A DNA stretch of 64,000 nt from Cupriavidus necator A5-1 (GTDB taxonomy: Bacteria; Pseudomonadota; Gammaproteobacteria; Burkholderiales; Burkholderiaceae): the NCBI RefSeq assembly GCF_000744095.1, contig NZ_JQLI01000001.1, positions 4,092,001-4,156,000 of the forward strand, in the 5' to 3' direction. Position numbers and translations under genes: made by a program. Shown here piece after piece: positions 26,516 through 34,495 of this stretch. The notes beneath the pieces are model-generated. The model did no database searches. It was given only the letters and a program-made list of their open reading frames with translations, and had not been told where the DNA came from. The first letter of the stretch is position 1; each line of letters opens with the position of its first letter.

Positions 26516-27391
26516 TCAGCGCTGGCCCGCTTCAGAGAACCAGCGCAGCAGCATCGGATTGACTTCCTGCCAGCGCTCGAACTGGACCCAGTGTCCGGCC
26601 GCCGGAATCACGCACCAGTCGCGGTGGCTCGCGCCGCATGCCAGCTGTTGCGCCACGTCGACTGGCACTGCGGTGACGTCGTGCTCGCCCCACATCAGCA
26701 AGGCCGGACCCCCGTATGCCGCGAGCGCGTCGCCGAGGCTTGCCTGGCGCGAGATCGCGCGGCTGCGGAAGCGGGTTGCCTTGCATGCCTGCTCATGGAC
26801 AGCCATGGCGAGCCCGTCGGCGAGTCCCTCGTCGTGCAGCATCAGTGCCAGCAGGTTGTGGCGCAACCTGCGGCGCATTTCGTCCTCGTCGTCGACGCGC
26901 CAGTCCTGCATGGGCTGGCCCTGGCGCCGCGCGCCACCATGGCCGGCCGGGCCCAGCAGCGCGAGGCGCGTGATCCGCGGCCGCCGGGCCGCAACGTGAG
27001 CGGCGACCAGCGCACCAAAGGAGAAGCCGGCGATGGCCACCTCGCTGTCTTCGCCCACGAGCTGGTCGAGCGTTGCCATCAGCGCCTGCACGAGTCGGTC
27101 GAGCCGGTCGGGGGCATGGTCGTCGCCGCCCAGCGTATCGGAGTCGCCGAAGCCTGGCATGTCCGGAATCCACAGCGCATGCCGCGTGGCCAGTGCCTCG
27201 ATATTGCGCAGCCAGTGCATCCAGTTGCCGTGGCCGCCGTGGAGCAGCACCAGCGGCGTGCCTTCGCCAAACCGGCGCCAGACCACGGTGCGCCCCAGGT
27301 GCGCCACGTCGTGGCGAATGGCCATGCGCTCCAGCCGGGCCAGCAAACCCGCATCGCCTGTCGCACGGAGGTCGGCTGCACGCGTGGTCAT
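26516..27391 (-). CDS. Alpha/beta hydrolase
   Basis: This 291-residue hydrolase has the oxyanion region VLLHGGHGNWMHW, the nucleophile elbow IAGFSFGALVA, the acid in LLMWGEHDVTAVP, and the histidine in PAAGHWVQFERW. It belongs to the MhpC/DmpD-like group of C-C bond hydrolases and esterases, and its closest function is not clear. The start ATG 27391 overlaps the stop of the upstream acyl-CoA synthetase gene in an ATGA junction, so the two are translationally coupled. This points to a role in the same catabolic route, for example ester or thioester hydrolysis. Confidence 0.83.
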   Translation of the reverse strand: MTTRAADLRATGDAGLLARLERMAIRHDVAHLGRTVVWRRFGEGTPLVLLHGGHGNWMHWLRNIEALATRHALWIPDMPGFGDSDTLGGDDHAPDRLDRLVQALMATLDQLVGEDSEVAIAGFSFGALVAAHVAARRPRITRLALLGPAGHGGARRQGQPMQDWRVDDEDEMRRRLRHNLLALMLHDEGLADGLAMAVHEQACKATRFRSRAISRQASLGDALAAYGGPALLMWGEHDVTAVPVDVAQQLACGASHRDWCVIPAAGHWVQFERWQEVNPMLLRWFSEAGQR

Positions 27392-29487
27392 GATCTCAGC
27401 ACCAGCGCATCGACGGCGAGCACACCCTGCCCTTCCGGCAGGACCATCATGGGATTCACCTCCGCCTCGGCAATGCGCAGCTGCGGCTTGCATGCGAGCT
27501 GCGACAGCGCGCTGACGGCATGCGCGAGCGCATCGAGGTCGCCGCGCTGCCTGCCGCGCAGGCCCGATACGGTTTGCAGCGCCTTCACCTCGGCGATCAT
27601 CCCGCGCGCGACCTCGACGCTGACGGGGGCGAGCCGGATGCCGCGGTCACGCGCGACTTCGGCCCAGATGCCGCCGGCGGCGAGCATGATGACGGGACCG
27701 GCTTCGGGGTCGACGCGATAGCCCACCAGGACTTCGGCGAGCCCGCGGGTCATGGGCTGCACCAGCACTTCGTCGCACGGCGTGCCGGGCGCGCGCTCGG
27801 CCAGGTTCTGCCGCAGCGTGGCCAGCGCGGCGTCGAGGCCGGCCTGGTCCTGGATGCCCAGCATCACGCCGCCGACTTCGGTCTTGTGCGGGATCTGCGC
27901 GGAGCACACCTTCGCCACCACCGGGAAGCCAAAGGGCAGCTTGCCTGCGGGGCCTGCGAGCAGCATGGTGACGGCGGGGGCGTGCGGCACGCCCAGTTCG
28001 TCGAGGATCGCATACGCCTGCGCTTCGCTCAGCGACGCGGCGGTCGCAGCGCTCGCGCCCTGCACCGTCGGCTGCACGCCGGGCGTCCTGCGCGCAAGCA
28101 GCGCGGCGATGGCGTCCGCGCAGGCCTCGGGCGAGCGGAAGCAAGGCAAGTCTGCCGCGGTCAGCGCGGCGAGTGCTTCCGGCGCGTCGGGCACCAGCAT
28201 CGCCGCCAGCGGCTTGGCCCTGGCCGCGCTGTCGATGATCGGCTTGACCGCAAGCTGGGGCTGGAAGCGTGCGGACGAGCCGACCACCGCCAGCACGATG
28301 TCGAATTCCGGCGCATCGAACATGATGTCGAGCGCGCCCTTCATCACGTTGTAGTTGGTGCCGGCCAGGGTCAGGTCGAGCACGCGGCCCGCCGACACGG
28401 CGATGCCCGCTGCCGCGAACTTCTCCAGCGTGGCCGGGGAGGCCGGCTCGACCACCACGTCGCGGATACCGAGCTGGTCCACCACCATCGCCGCGCCGCC
28501 GCCCGTGGTAGTCACCACGCCAACACGGCGCAGCGGCGCGCCGGCGCCGTGCAGCGGGATACGCCTGGCCAGCGGGAAGGCCTCGAGCAGCGCTTCCAGC
28601 ACGCCGACGCGGGCGATGCCGAGGTCCTTGAGGAAGGCATCGGCGATGTCATCCTCACCGGCCAGCGCCCCGGTGTGGGTGGCCGCCATCTCGGCCGCGG
28701 CGGCCGAACGCCCGAGCTTGTAGGCGATCACGGGCTTGCCGCGCCTTGCCGCCTCCAGCGCGAAGGCGCGCAGCTTGTCGCCGTGGCGCAGGCTCTCCAG
28801 GAACAGCAGGTAGCCGTCGATGGCGGGATCGTCCAGCGTGGCCATGCAGATCTCGCCAACGCACAGGTCCGATTCGCTGCCCACCGACACCAGCCCGGCA
28901 AAGCCGACGCCGCGGGCCTTGCCGCGCGAGACCAGTGCGCCGAGCATGCTGCCGCTGTGCGAGGCCACGAACACCCGCCCCTGCGGCAATTCCGGCTCCG
29001 CGAAGGCCGCGTTGGCGGTCATCACCAGGCCCGCGCGGGGATTGACGACGCCAAGGCTGCTGGGGCCGAGCACGCGGGTCTCGCTTTGCTCGCACAGCGC
29101 GCGCAGCGCGGCTTCGCGCGCCACGCCTTCGGCGCCGGATTCCGAGAAGCCGCTCGCCAGGATGGTGACCACCTTCACGCCGAGCCGTGCACATTCGCGC
29201 ACCGCATCCGGCACCGTGTCGGTCGGCGTCAGGATGAACACATGCTCGGGGACTTCGGGCAATGCGGCCAGGCTCGCATAGGCCGCTTCACCCTGCACCG
29301 TGCTGCGGTTGGGGTTGATCGGGTAGATGTTGCCCTCATACCCTGCCGCACGCAGGAACTTCAGTGGCCGCCCGGCAGTCTTGCCCGCGTCGTCCGAGGC
29401 GCCGAACAGCGCCACGCTGCGCGGGGCCAGCAGCGCCTGGGCCAGTGCGGGGTCCGTGTGGAAGGGAGCGGTGGTTGTGGTGTTCAT
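27388..29487 (-). CDS. ADP-forming acyl-CoA synthetase (acetate--CoA ligase family)
   Basis: This 699-residue protein combines the alpha and beta parts of NDP-forming acyl-CoA synthetases. The N-terminal CoA-binding domain contains SVALFGASDDAGKTAGRPL and GYEGNIYPINPN. The succinyl-CoA-ligase-like part contains the phosphohistidine-loop region SHSGSMLGALVSRG and VGSESDLCVGE. The C-terminal ATP-grasp half contains FPVVAKVCSAQIPHKTEVGGV. Such enzymes activate organic acids to CoA thioesters, reversibly with ATP, and related fusions include pimeloyl-CoA and feruloyl-CoA synthetases. It lies downstream of an acyl-CoA dehydrogenase gene and couples to a hydrolase gene. The acid used is not evident. 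Confidence 0.88.
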   Translation of the reverse strand: MNTTTTAPFHTDPALAQALLAPRSVALFGASDDAGKTAGRPLKFLRAAGYEGNIYPINPNRSTVQGEAAYASLAALPEVPEHVFILTPTDTVPDAVRECARLGVKVVTILASGFSESGAEGVAREAALRALCEQSETRVLGPSSLGVVNPRAGLVMTANAAFAEPELPQGRVFVASHSGSMLGALVSRGKARGVGFAGLVSVGSESDLCVGEICMATLDDPAIDGYLLFLESLRHGDKLRAFALEAARRGKPVIAYKLGRSAAAAEMAATHTGALAGEDDIADAFLKDLGIARVGVLEALLEAFPLARRIPLHGAGAPLRRVGVVTTTGGGAAMVVDQLGIRDVVVEPASPATLEKFAAAGIAVSAGRVLDLTLAGTNYNVMKGALDIMFDAPEFDIVLAVVGSSARFQPQLAVKPIIDSAARAKPLAAMLVPDAPEALAALTAADLPCFRSPEACADAIAALLARRTPGVQPTVQGASAATAASLSEAQAYAILDELGVPHAPAVTMLLAGPAGKLPFGFPVVAKVCSAQIPHKTEVGGVMLGIQDQAGLDAALATLRQNLAERAPGTPCDEVLVQPMTRGLAEVLVGYRVDPEAGPVIMLAAGGIWAEVARDRGIRLAPVSVEVARGMIAEVKALQTVSGLRGRQRGDLDALAHAVSALSQLACKPQLRIAEAEVNPMMVLPEGQGVLAVDALVLRS

Positions 29488-29563
29488 CCTGGGATACCTG
29501 CCTTTAATGCCTGCCTGTCTTGTCTTTGTATATCCGCTAGCCGCCTGGGGCGACAGCGCCGGG

Positions 29564-30721
29564 TCAGCCCGCCTTCGGCGCGCGCTGCGGGAACGTGCGC
29601 TCGAAGACGCCTTCCGCGATGCGGTTCTTCAGGATCTCGATGGAGCCCCCCGCGATCATCCAGCCACGTATCCGACGCAGGCAGTATTCCACGATCGATT
29701 CCTGGCTGTAGCCCATGCCGCCCATGACCTGCAGCGCCTCGTTGGCAACATCCCAGCCAGCCTGGTTGCAGGCCAGCTTGGCCATGGCGGTGCTGTGGGC
29801 CGAGGGCAGGCCGTGCTCGCCTTCCATCGCGGCACGATACAGCAGCAGCTGCGCCGATTCGAGCTTGAGCGCCATCTCCGCGAATTTCCACTGCACGCCC
29901 TGGAATTCGCACAGTTCGCGCCCGAACTGCTTGCGGATGCGCGCATGCTCGCGCGCCACGTTGAAGCAATGGCGGCCGAGCGCCAGCGAGCGCGACGAAT
30001 TGCCCAGCCGCTCGACGTTGAAACCGGAAATCTGGCGCTTGAAGCCACCCTCGCCGAGCAGCAGGTTGGCGGCGGGAATGCGGCAGTCCTCGAAGTAAAG
30101 CTGGCACCATTCCTCGCCGCTCATGAACTTCGACGGCTCGCCGACCTGGAAGCCCGGGGTGCCGCGCTCCACCAGCACCGAGCCGATGCCGCCCACGCCC
30201 GGGCCGAAGCGCACATAGACCAGGAACAGCTCGGCCTCCGGGCTATGGGTCGAGAAGATTTTGCTGCCGTTGATCACATAGTGGTCGCCGTCGCGGCGCG
30301 CGGAAGTCTTCAGCTCGGTCACGGCCGAGCCGGCATCCGGCTCCGTCATGCCCAGCGCGATCAGCTTCCTGCCGGCCAGCAGGTCCGGCAGGAAGCGCGC
30401 TTTCTGTTCGGCGCTGGCGTATTCGACGAAAGTGCGGATGGGGCCGAAGTTGCCCGCCTGCACGATGTCGGCGCTCTTCGGGCAGACCAGTGCGATCTCC
30501 TGGATCGCAATCACCGCATGCATCAGCGTGCCGCCCTGGCCGCCGTCGTCTTCGGCAAAAGCGATGCCGAGCAGGCCTTGCTCGGCCAGCATGCGGGCCA
30601 CGTCCCATGGGTACTGGGCGGAATGGGCGCGCTCCAGCGCCCCGGCGGCGAGCCGGTCCTGCGCGAACCGGCGCACCGATTCGGCAAATGCCTGATGTTC
30701 TTCGCTGAGTTCAAAGTTCAT
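29564..30721 (-). CDS. Acyl-CoA dehydrogenase
   Basis: This 385-residue flavoprotein has all the landmarks of the family: IGMTEPDAGSAVTELKTSA in short form as ALGMTEPDAGSA, YVINGSKIFSTHS, REHARIRKQFGRELCEFQ, and the C-terminal EALQVMGGMGYSQES followed by RRIRGWMIAGGSIEILKN. The substrate is not evident; the GS replacing the more usual GTSEI ending is of the kind seen in carnitine/short-chain branches. It precedes the ADP-forming acyl-CoA synthetase gene by 76 bases on the same strand, in keeping with activation and desaturation of an organic acid. Confidence 0.9.
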   Translation of the reverse strand: MNFELSEEHQAFAESVRRFAQDRLAAGALERAHSAQYPWDVARMLAEQGLLGIAFAEDDGGQGGTLMHAVIAIQEIALVCPKSADIVQAGNFGPIRTFVEYASAEQKARFLPDLLAGRKLIALGMTEPDAGSAVTELKTSARRDGDHYVINGSKIFSTHSPEAELFLVYVRFGPGVGGIGSVLVERGTPGFQVGEPSKFMSGEEWCQLYFEDCRIPAANLLLGEGGFKRQISGFNVERLGNSSRSLALGRHCFNVAREHARIRKQFGRELCEFQGVQWKFAEMALKLESAQLLLYRAAMEGEHGLPSAHSTAMAKLACNQAGWDVANEALQVMGGMGYSQESIVEYCLRRIRGWMIAGGSIEILKNRIAEGVFERTFPQRAPKAG

Positions 30722-30859
30722 GTGTGTTCTCTTGGATTCGGATCGGTGACAGGGTCAGGATCGGTGAAATCGAGAACGTTGTGAACTTCGCGTTTGGCGG
30801 CCAGCCAGAACAAAAACTCATGCCAGCGGCGCCATGCGGCCCTTGGGGCCGATCTGGAC

Positions 30860-31789
30860 TTATGTTTCGGTGGCGCCAGCCTGCTCGCGGGCCACGGTCT
30901 CCAGCAACCAGTCGCGGAACATCGCTACCTTGCGCGATTCGCGCTGCACGGCGGGGCGCACCAGGTAATGGCCCTTGTCGCGCGTCAGGGGCAGCGCGAA
31001 CGGCCGCACCAGCCGGCCGTCGTCGAACTCGGCTTTCAGCATCGCGGTCTGCCCGATGGCAATGCCGAGTCCGTCCAGCGCGGCCTGCCACGTCAGAACT
31101 GAACTGCCGAAACTCATGCGCTCGGTGCCCTGCGCGATGCTGGTCAGGCCGGCAAAGGCGAGCCAGTCGTCCCAGTCGGTGCGCCGGTAGTGCGACACCA
31201 GCAGGCGGTGGCGCAGCAGCGGCTCCAGCTTGCCCCGCGGCGCACGGTGCGCGCGCAGGTAAGCCGGCGTGCAGACGGGCTCGATCTCGTCATGGAACAG
31301 CAGTTCGGCACTGACCCGCGGCCAGCGTCCGTCACCGTACTGGATCGCGACATCGGCGGGGTCGCGGTCGAAATCCACGTCCGGGATGGCGTTGTCGATG
31401 CGGACCTCGATGCTCGGATACTGGGCCTGGAAATCGGGCAGCCGCGGAATCAGCCACTTGGCGGCGAAGGTGGTGTAGGTGCGGACCCGCAACGCGCCCT
31501 GCGACGTGCTGCGCAGCAGGCGCGCGGTGGCATTGGCGATCGCGTCGAAGGCGGGCACGACCTCTTCGGCGTAGGCCTGGCCCGCCCGTGTCAGCGTGAC
31601 GCCATGCCGTTCGCGGCGGAACAGTTCCACGCCGAGATAACCTTCAATGACCGCAATCTGCCGGCTGACGGCCGATTGCGAGACATGCAGCTCCTGCGCA
31701 GCCAGCGTGAGGTTCTGGGTGCGGGCAACGACTTCGAAAACCCGCAACGGGTTCATGGGAGGAATACGCCGCGCCATCCGTTTTTGCAT
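30860..31789 (-). CDS. LysR-type regulator (GcvA-like)
   Basis: This regulator of about 309 residues has the N-terminal helix-turn-helix FEVVARTQNLTLAAQELHVSQSAVSRQIAVIEGYLGVELF and a GcvA-type effector domain (YTTFAAKWLIPRLPDFQAQYPSIEV). Possible starts are ATG 31789, 31777 and 31756; the family consensus RRIPPMNPLRVFE favours one of the first two. It lies between the PrpD gene and the acyl-CoA dehydrogenase gene on the same strand, which makes it the likely local regulator of this catabolic region. The inducer is unknown. Confidence 0.88.
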   Translation of the reverse strand: MQKRMARRIPPMNPLRVFEVVARTQNLTLAAQELHVSQSAVSRQIAVIEGYLGVELFRRERHGVTLTRAGQAYAEEVVPAFDAIANATARLLRSTSQGALRVRTYTTFAAKWLIPRLPDFQAQYPSIEVRIDNAIPDVDFDRDPADVAIQYGDGRWPRVSAELLFHDEIEPVCTPAYLRAHRAPRGKLEPLLRHRLLVSHYRRTDWDDWLAFAGLTSIAQGTERMSFGSSVLTWQAALDGLGIAIGQTAMLKAEFDDGRLVRPFALPLTRDKGHYLVRPAVQRESRKVAMFRDWLLETVAREQAGATET

Positions 31790-31859
31790 GCCTGAAAGTG
31801 GGTGTTCATTATATCGGCCAGGCAGCGCGGGGCCCGGCGGCACTACCCGCCGCCCCCTG

Positions 31860-33194
31860 TCACGGCAGCGACGGTGCGGATTCGAGCTGCCACAGGCGCT
31901 GCAGCAAATCCGTTGCTGCCGGCGTGCCCAGCACCGGTCCGGCAAGTTCGAGGAACTTGTCGTTGAGGTCCGCGTCGCTGAGCGGCTCCTCCGGATCGCC
32001 CTTGCGGTTCGGCTGCAGATACTCGAACGCCCTGCCATCGCGGGTGCGCACCGTGACGCGCGCGGCGCGCTGGCCGGGGAATGCCGCATCGAGCCGGGGC
32101 TCGACCTGCAGCTCGATGCGGCCCATCAAGGCGCGGATGGCGGGATCGGCAAGATGTTGCGGGGTAAAGGCCGCGAGCCGCACGCTGCCATGGATCAGCG
32201 CGCTTGCCACGACATAGGGCAGGCTGAAGCGAGCCTCGGCGGCCGTACGCGGATTGCGGTTGCCGGCCACCTCCAGCGCCGGCCCGTAGGTGGCCACGCG
32301 CACGTTCTCGATCTCGTCCACGGTGAACCGGTGCTCGCGCTGCAGCGCCTGCGCGCCGTCGATGGCGGCAAAGGTGTGGCCACAGCAGGCGTGGTTCTTG
32401 AAGGTCATCTGCGTGATGTTGTACTCGCGGCCCAGCGTCGCGGCAGCGGCCGGCCAGTCCGGGCCATCGCTCATGGCAACCCCAAGGCCGGCTTCGCCAT
32501 CGATCACGTCGAGGGAGCCAGTCACACCGGCCTCGGCCGCCAGTGCTGCCAGCAGCCCGCCTTCGGCGGCGCGGCCGGAATGCAGCGGCTTGGACATGGA
32601 GTCCATGCGGAACGCCTGCTGCAGGCCGGCGGCAAAGGTCGCGCACGTTGCCAGCGCATGCGCAGTCCGGGTGGCGTCCAGCTTCAGGATGGCGGCGGCC
32701 GCTGCCGCCGCACCAAAGGTCCCGACTGTGCCGGTGTTATGCCAGTAGCGGTAGTGGGTGCGGCCCATGGCGGCGCCGATGCGGGTCGACACCTCGTAGC
32801 CTGTGACCACGGCACGCAGGAAGGCCATGCCGCTGGCCTGGCGTTGCTGCCCCGCGGCGAGGGCGGCGGCAATGGTCGGCGCGCCGGGATGATAGATGGC
32901 GTGCTTGTAGATATCGTCGACCTCGACCGTGTGCGCGGCGGTGCCGTTGATCAGCGCGGCCGTCCGGGCGGTGGCGCTGCGTCCCAGCGCCAGCCGTGCG
33001 GTGCCCCGGTGGAGATCGTCCGCGAGCGCCTGTTCCAGCAGCGTCGCCGGCGCCTCAACCGCGCCCGGGATCAGCGCGGCGTACCAGTCGACCACCGCAC
33101 GCTTGGCGTGATGGATCACTTCAGGGGTGTCGGCGCCTGCGCCGGGATCGGCGGCGTAGGCCGCAAAGGTCTCGATGATCGTCATGGTGTTCAT
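31860..33194 (-). CDS. MmgE/PrpD family protein
   Basis: This 444-residue protein belongs to the MmgE/PrpD family, which includes 2-methylcitrate dehydratase, cis-aconitate decarboxylase and iminodisuccinate epimerase. Typical segments are HHAKRAVVDWYAALIPGAVEAP, NGTAAHTVEVDDIYKHAIYHPG, and GYEVSTRIGAAMGRTHYRYWHNTGT. Members act on small di- or tricarboxylic acids. The start ATG 33194 is chosen because the frame upstream has no similarity. It is divergent from a TctC-type receptor gene, which in this family commonly binds carboxylates, so the pair suggests uptake and conversion of a polycarboxylate. The substrate is inferred only at class level. Confidence 0.87.
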   Translation of the reverse strand: MNTMTIIETFAAYAADPGAGADTPEVIHHAKRAVVDWYAALIPGAVEAPATLLEQALADDLHRGTARLALGRSATARTAALINGTAAHTVEVDDIYKHAIYHPGAPTIAAALAAGQQRQASGMAFLRAVVTGYEVSTRIGAAMGRTHYRYWHNTGTVGTFGAAAAAAAILKLDATRTAHALATCATFAAGLQQAFRMDSMSKPLHSGRAAEGGLLAALAAEAGVTGSLDVIDGEAGLGVAMSDGPDWPAAAATLGREYNITQMTFKNHACCGHTFAAIDGAQALQREHRFTVDEIENVRVATYGPALEVAGNRNPRTAAEARFSLPYVVASALIHGSVRLAAFTPQHLADPAIRALMGRIELQVEPRLDAAFPGQRAARVTVRTRDGRAFEYLQPNRKGDPEEPLSDADLNDKFLELAGPVLGTPAATDLLQRLWQLESAPSLP

Positions 33195-33508
33195 CTTCGC
33201 GCGCACGGGCGCAGCGTGGCTGGACCCTGATCGTCGCCGACCCGGGGCCGGATGAGAACTTCCAATTGCGGGGCCAGCCATGACTTTTTGGAAGAGCACG
33301 GCGTGCGCGCACAGTCTTCCTTTCAGGGTTGAGTTTTTATCATTCCACACAGCGGAATCGGAATTTCTCCCGCGCGGAGGATTCGCCCACTATTGCGCAG
33401 GAACGGACCGTCCGCGCCAGTGCTGCAACGCGGCACAACGCGAGCGGTAGAAGCGCCCGGTTTTCACCGAAGGCGCCCGCATCCCCGATCACACATGGAG
33501 ACAACCAC
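33195..33508. other. Divergent promoter region between prpD-like and tctC-like genes
   Basis: No gene is seen in these 314 bases. The open frames crossing it are extensions of the flanking genes. The region carries the ATTCC-N7-GGAAT palindrome listed separately. Confidence 0.55.
33342..33358. promoter_or_regulatory. Candidate operator ATTCC-N7-GGAAT
   Basis: ATTCC (33342-33346) and GGAAT (33354-33358) form an inverted repeat with 7 bases between, and the pair C48/G52 extends it partly inward (TTCCaC aca GcGGAA). A further GGAATT follows at 33360. Its position between two divergent catabolic genes fits an operator for a LysR or IclR-type regulator. The assignment is inference from symmetry and position. 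Confidence 0.4.
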
Positions 33509-34495
33509 ATGCAACAACCTCGCGCGTCCAGAGGCGCGGTGGCCGGCATCCTGCTGGCGCTCGGCACCGCCCTCGCCCCGACCGCAGCCATGGCTGCCGG
33601 CGCTTACCCATCCGAGCCGATCCGCATCATCGTCGGCTACCAGGCAGGTGGCCCGACCGACGTCACGGCCCGGCTGCTGGCCAGCAAGCTGCAGGCGTCA
33701 TTGGGCCAGCCCGTGGTCGTGGAGAACAAGGTCGGCGCCGGCTCGAACATTGCCTCGGAGTATGTCGCGTCGGCGGCGCCGGACGGCTATACGCTGTTGC
33801 TGGCCGCAGCGCCCATCACCATGACCAAGTACCTCTACAAGGGACTGAAGTTCGACGTGCAGAAGAGCTTCGAGCCGGTCGCCAATGTCATGAACGCGCC
33901 GGCCGTGCTGGCGGTATCGACCAAGCTGCCGGTACGCGACCTGCGCTCGCTGATCGCTCTCGCCAGGCAGCGACCGGGAAGCCTGACGTTCGGCTCCAGC
34001 GGCGCGGGCGGGTCGCAGCACCTGGCCGGCGAACTGCTCAAGCAGAAGGCGGGCATCGACATGCTCCATATCCCTTACAAGGGTGCCTCCGGCGCCCTGA
34101 CCGACCTGATGGCCGGGACCGTGGACATGGTCTTCATGACGTCGATGTCGGCATTGCCGGCGCTGAAGTCCGGCAACCCGCGCGCGCTGGCGGTGGCGTC
34201 GAAAAAGCGGCTGCCGCAGATGCCGCAGCTTCCCACCATGGATGAATCGGGGCTGCCCGGCTTCGAAGCCGACTCCTGGAACGGGCTGCTGGCCCCGGCC
34301 GGGACACCCAAGCCGATCCTCGACCGCCTCAATGCGGAAGTGAACAAGGCGCTGGCGTCGCCGGACCTGCGCGAGAAGCTGGAGTCGCAGGGCGCGATCG
34401 TGGTCGGCGGCTCGCGCGAAGAGTTCAGGCAGTACTTGAAGCAGGAAGTTGACCGCTGGGGAACGGTGTTCAAGACCGTGAAGATCGCGCTGTAG
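33509..34495 (+). CDS. Bug/TctC-family periplasmic solute receptor
   Basis: This 328-residue protein is a tripartite-tricarboxylate-transporter substrate receptor of the Bug family, greatly expanded in Burkholderiales. The signal peptide ends AAMAAGAYP, and family motifs follow: IRIIVGYQAGGPTDVTARLLA, GQPVVVENKVGAGSNIA, APDGYTLLL, and TFGSSGAGGSQHLAGELLK. Members bind carboxylates and other small molecules in the periplasm; the membrane partners TctA and TctB are not encoded here. It is divergent from the PrpD-like gene. Its 3' end overlaps the 3' end of the convergent diguanylate cyclase gene by 26 bases. Confidence 0.9.
   Translation: MQQPRASRGAVAGILLALGTALAPTAAMAAGAYPSEPIRIIVGYQAGGPTDVTARLLASKLQASLGQPVVVENKVGAGSNIASEYVASAAPDGYTLLLAAAPITMTKYLYKGLKFDVQKSFEPVANVMNAPAVLAVSTKLPVRDLRSLIALARQRPGSLTFGSSGAGGSQHLAGELLKQKAGIDMLHIPYKGASGALTDLMAGTVDMVFMTSMSALPALKSGNPRALAVASKKRLPQMPQLPTMDESGLPGFEADSWNGLLAPAGTPKPILDRLNAEVNKALASPDLREKLESQGAIVVGGSREEFRQYLKQEVDRWGTVFKTVKIAL

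Noticed and set aside
31647..33230. 527-residue open frame on the plus strand
   Set aside because: It is antisense to the PrpD-family gene, which shows clear family motifs; the plus-strand frame shows none.
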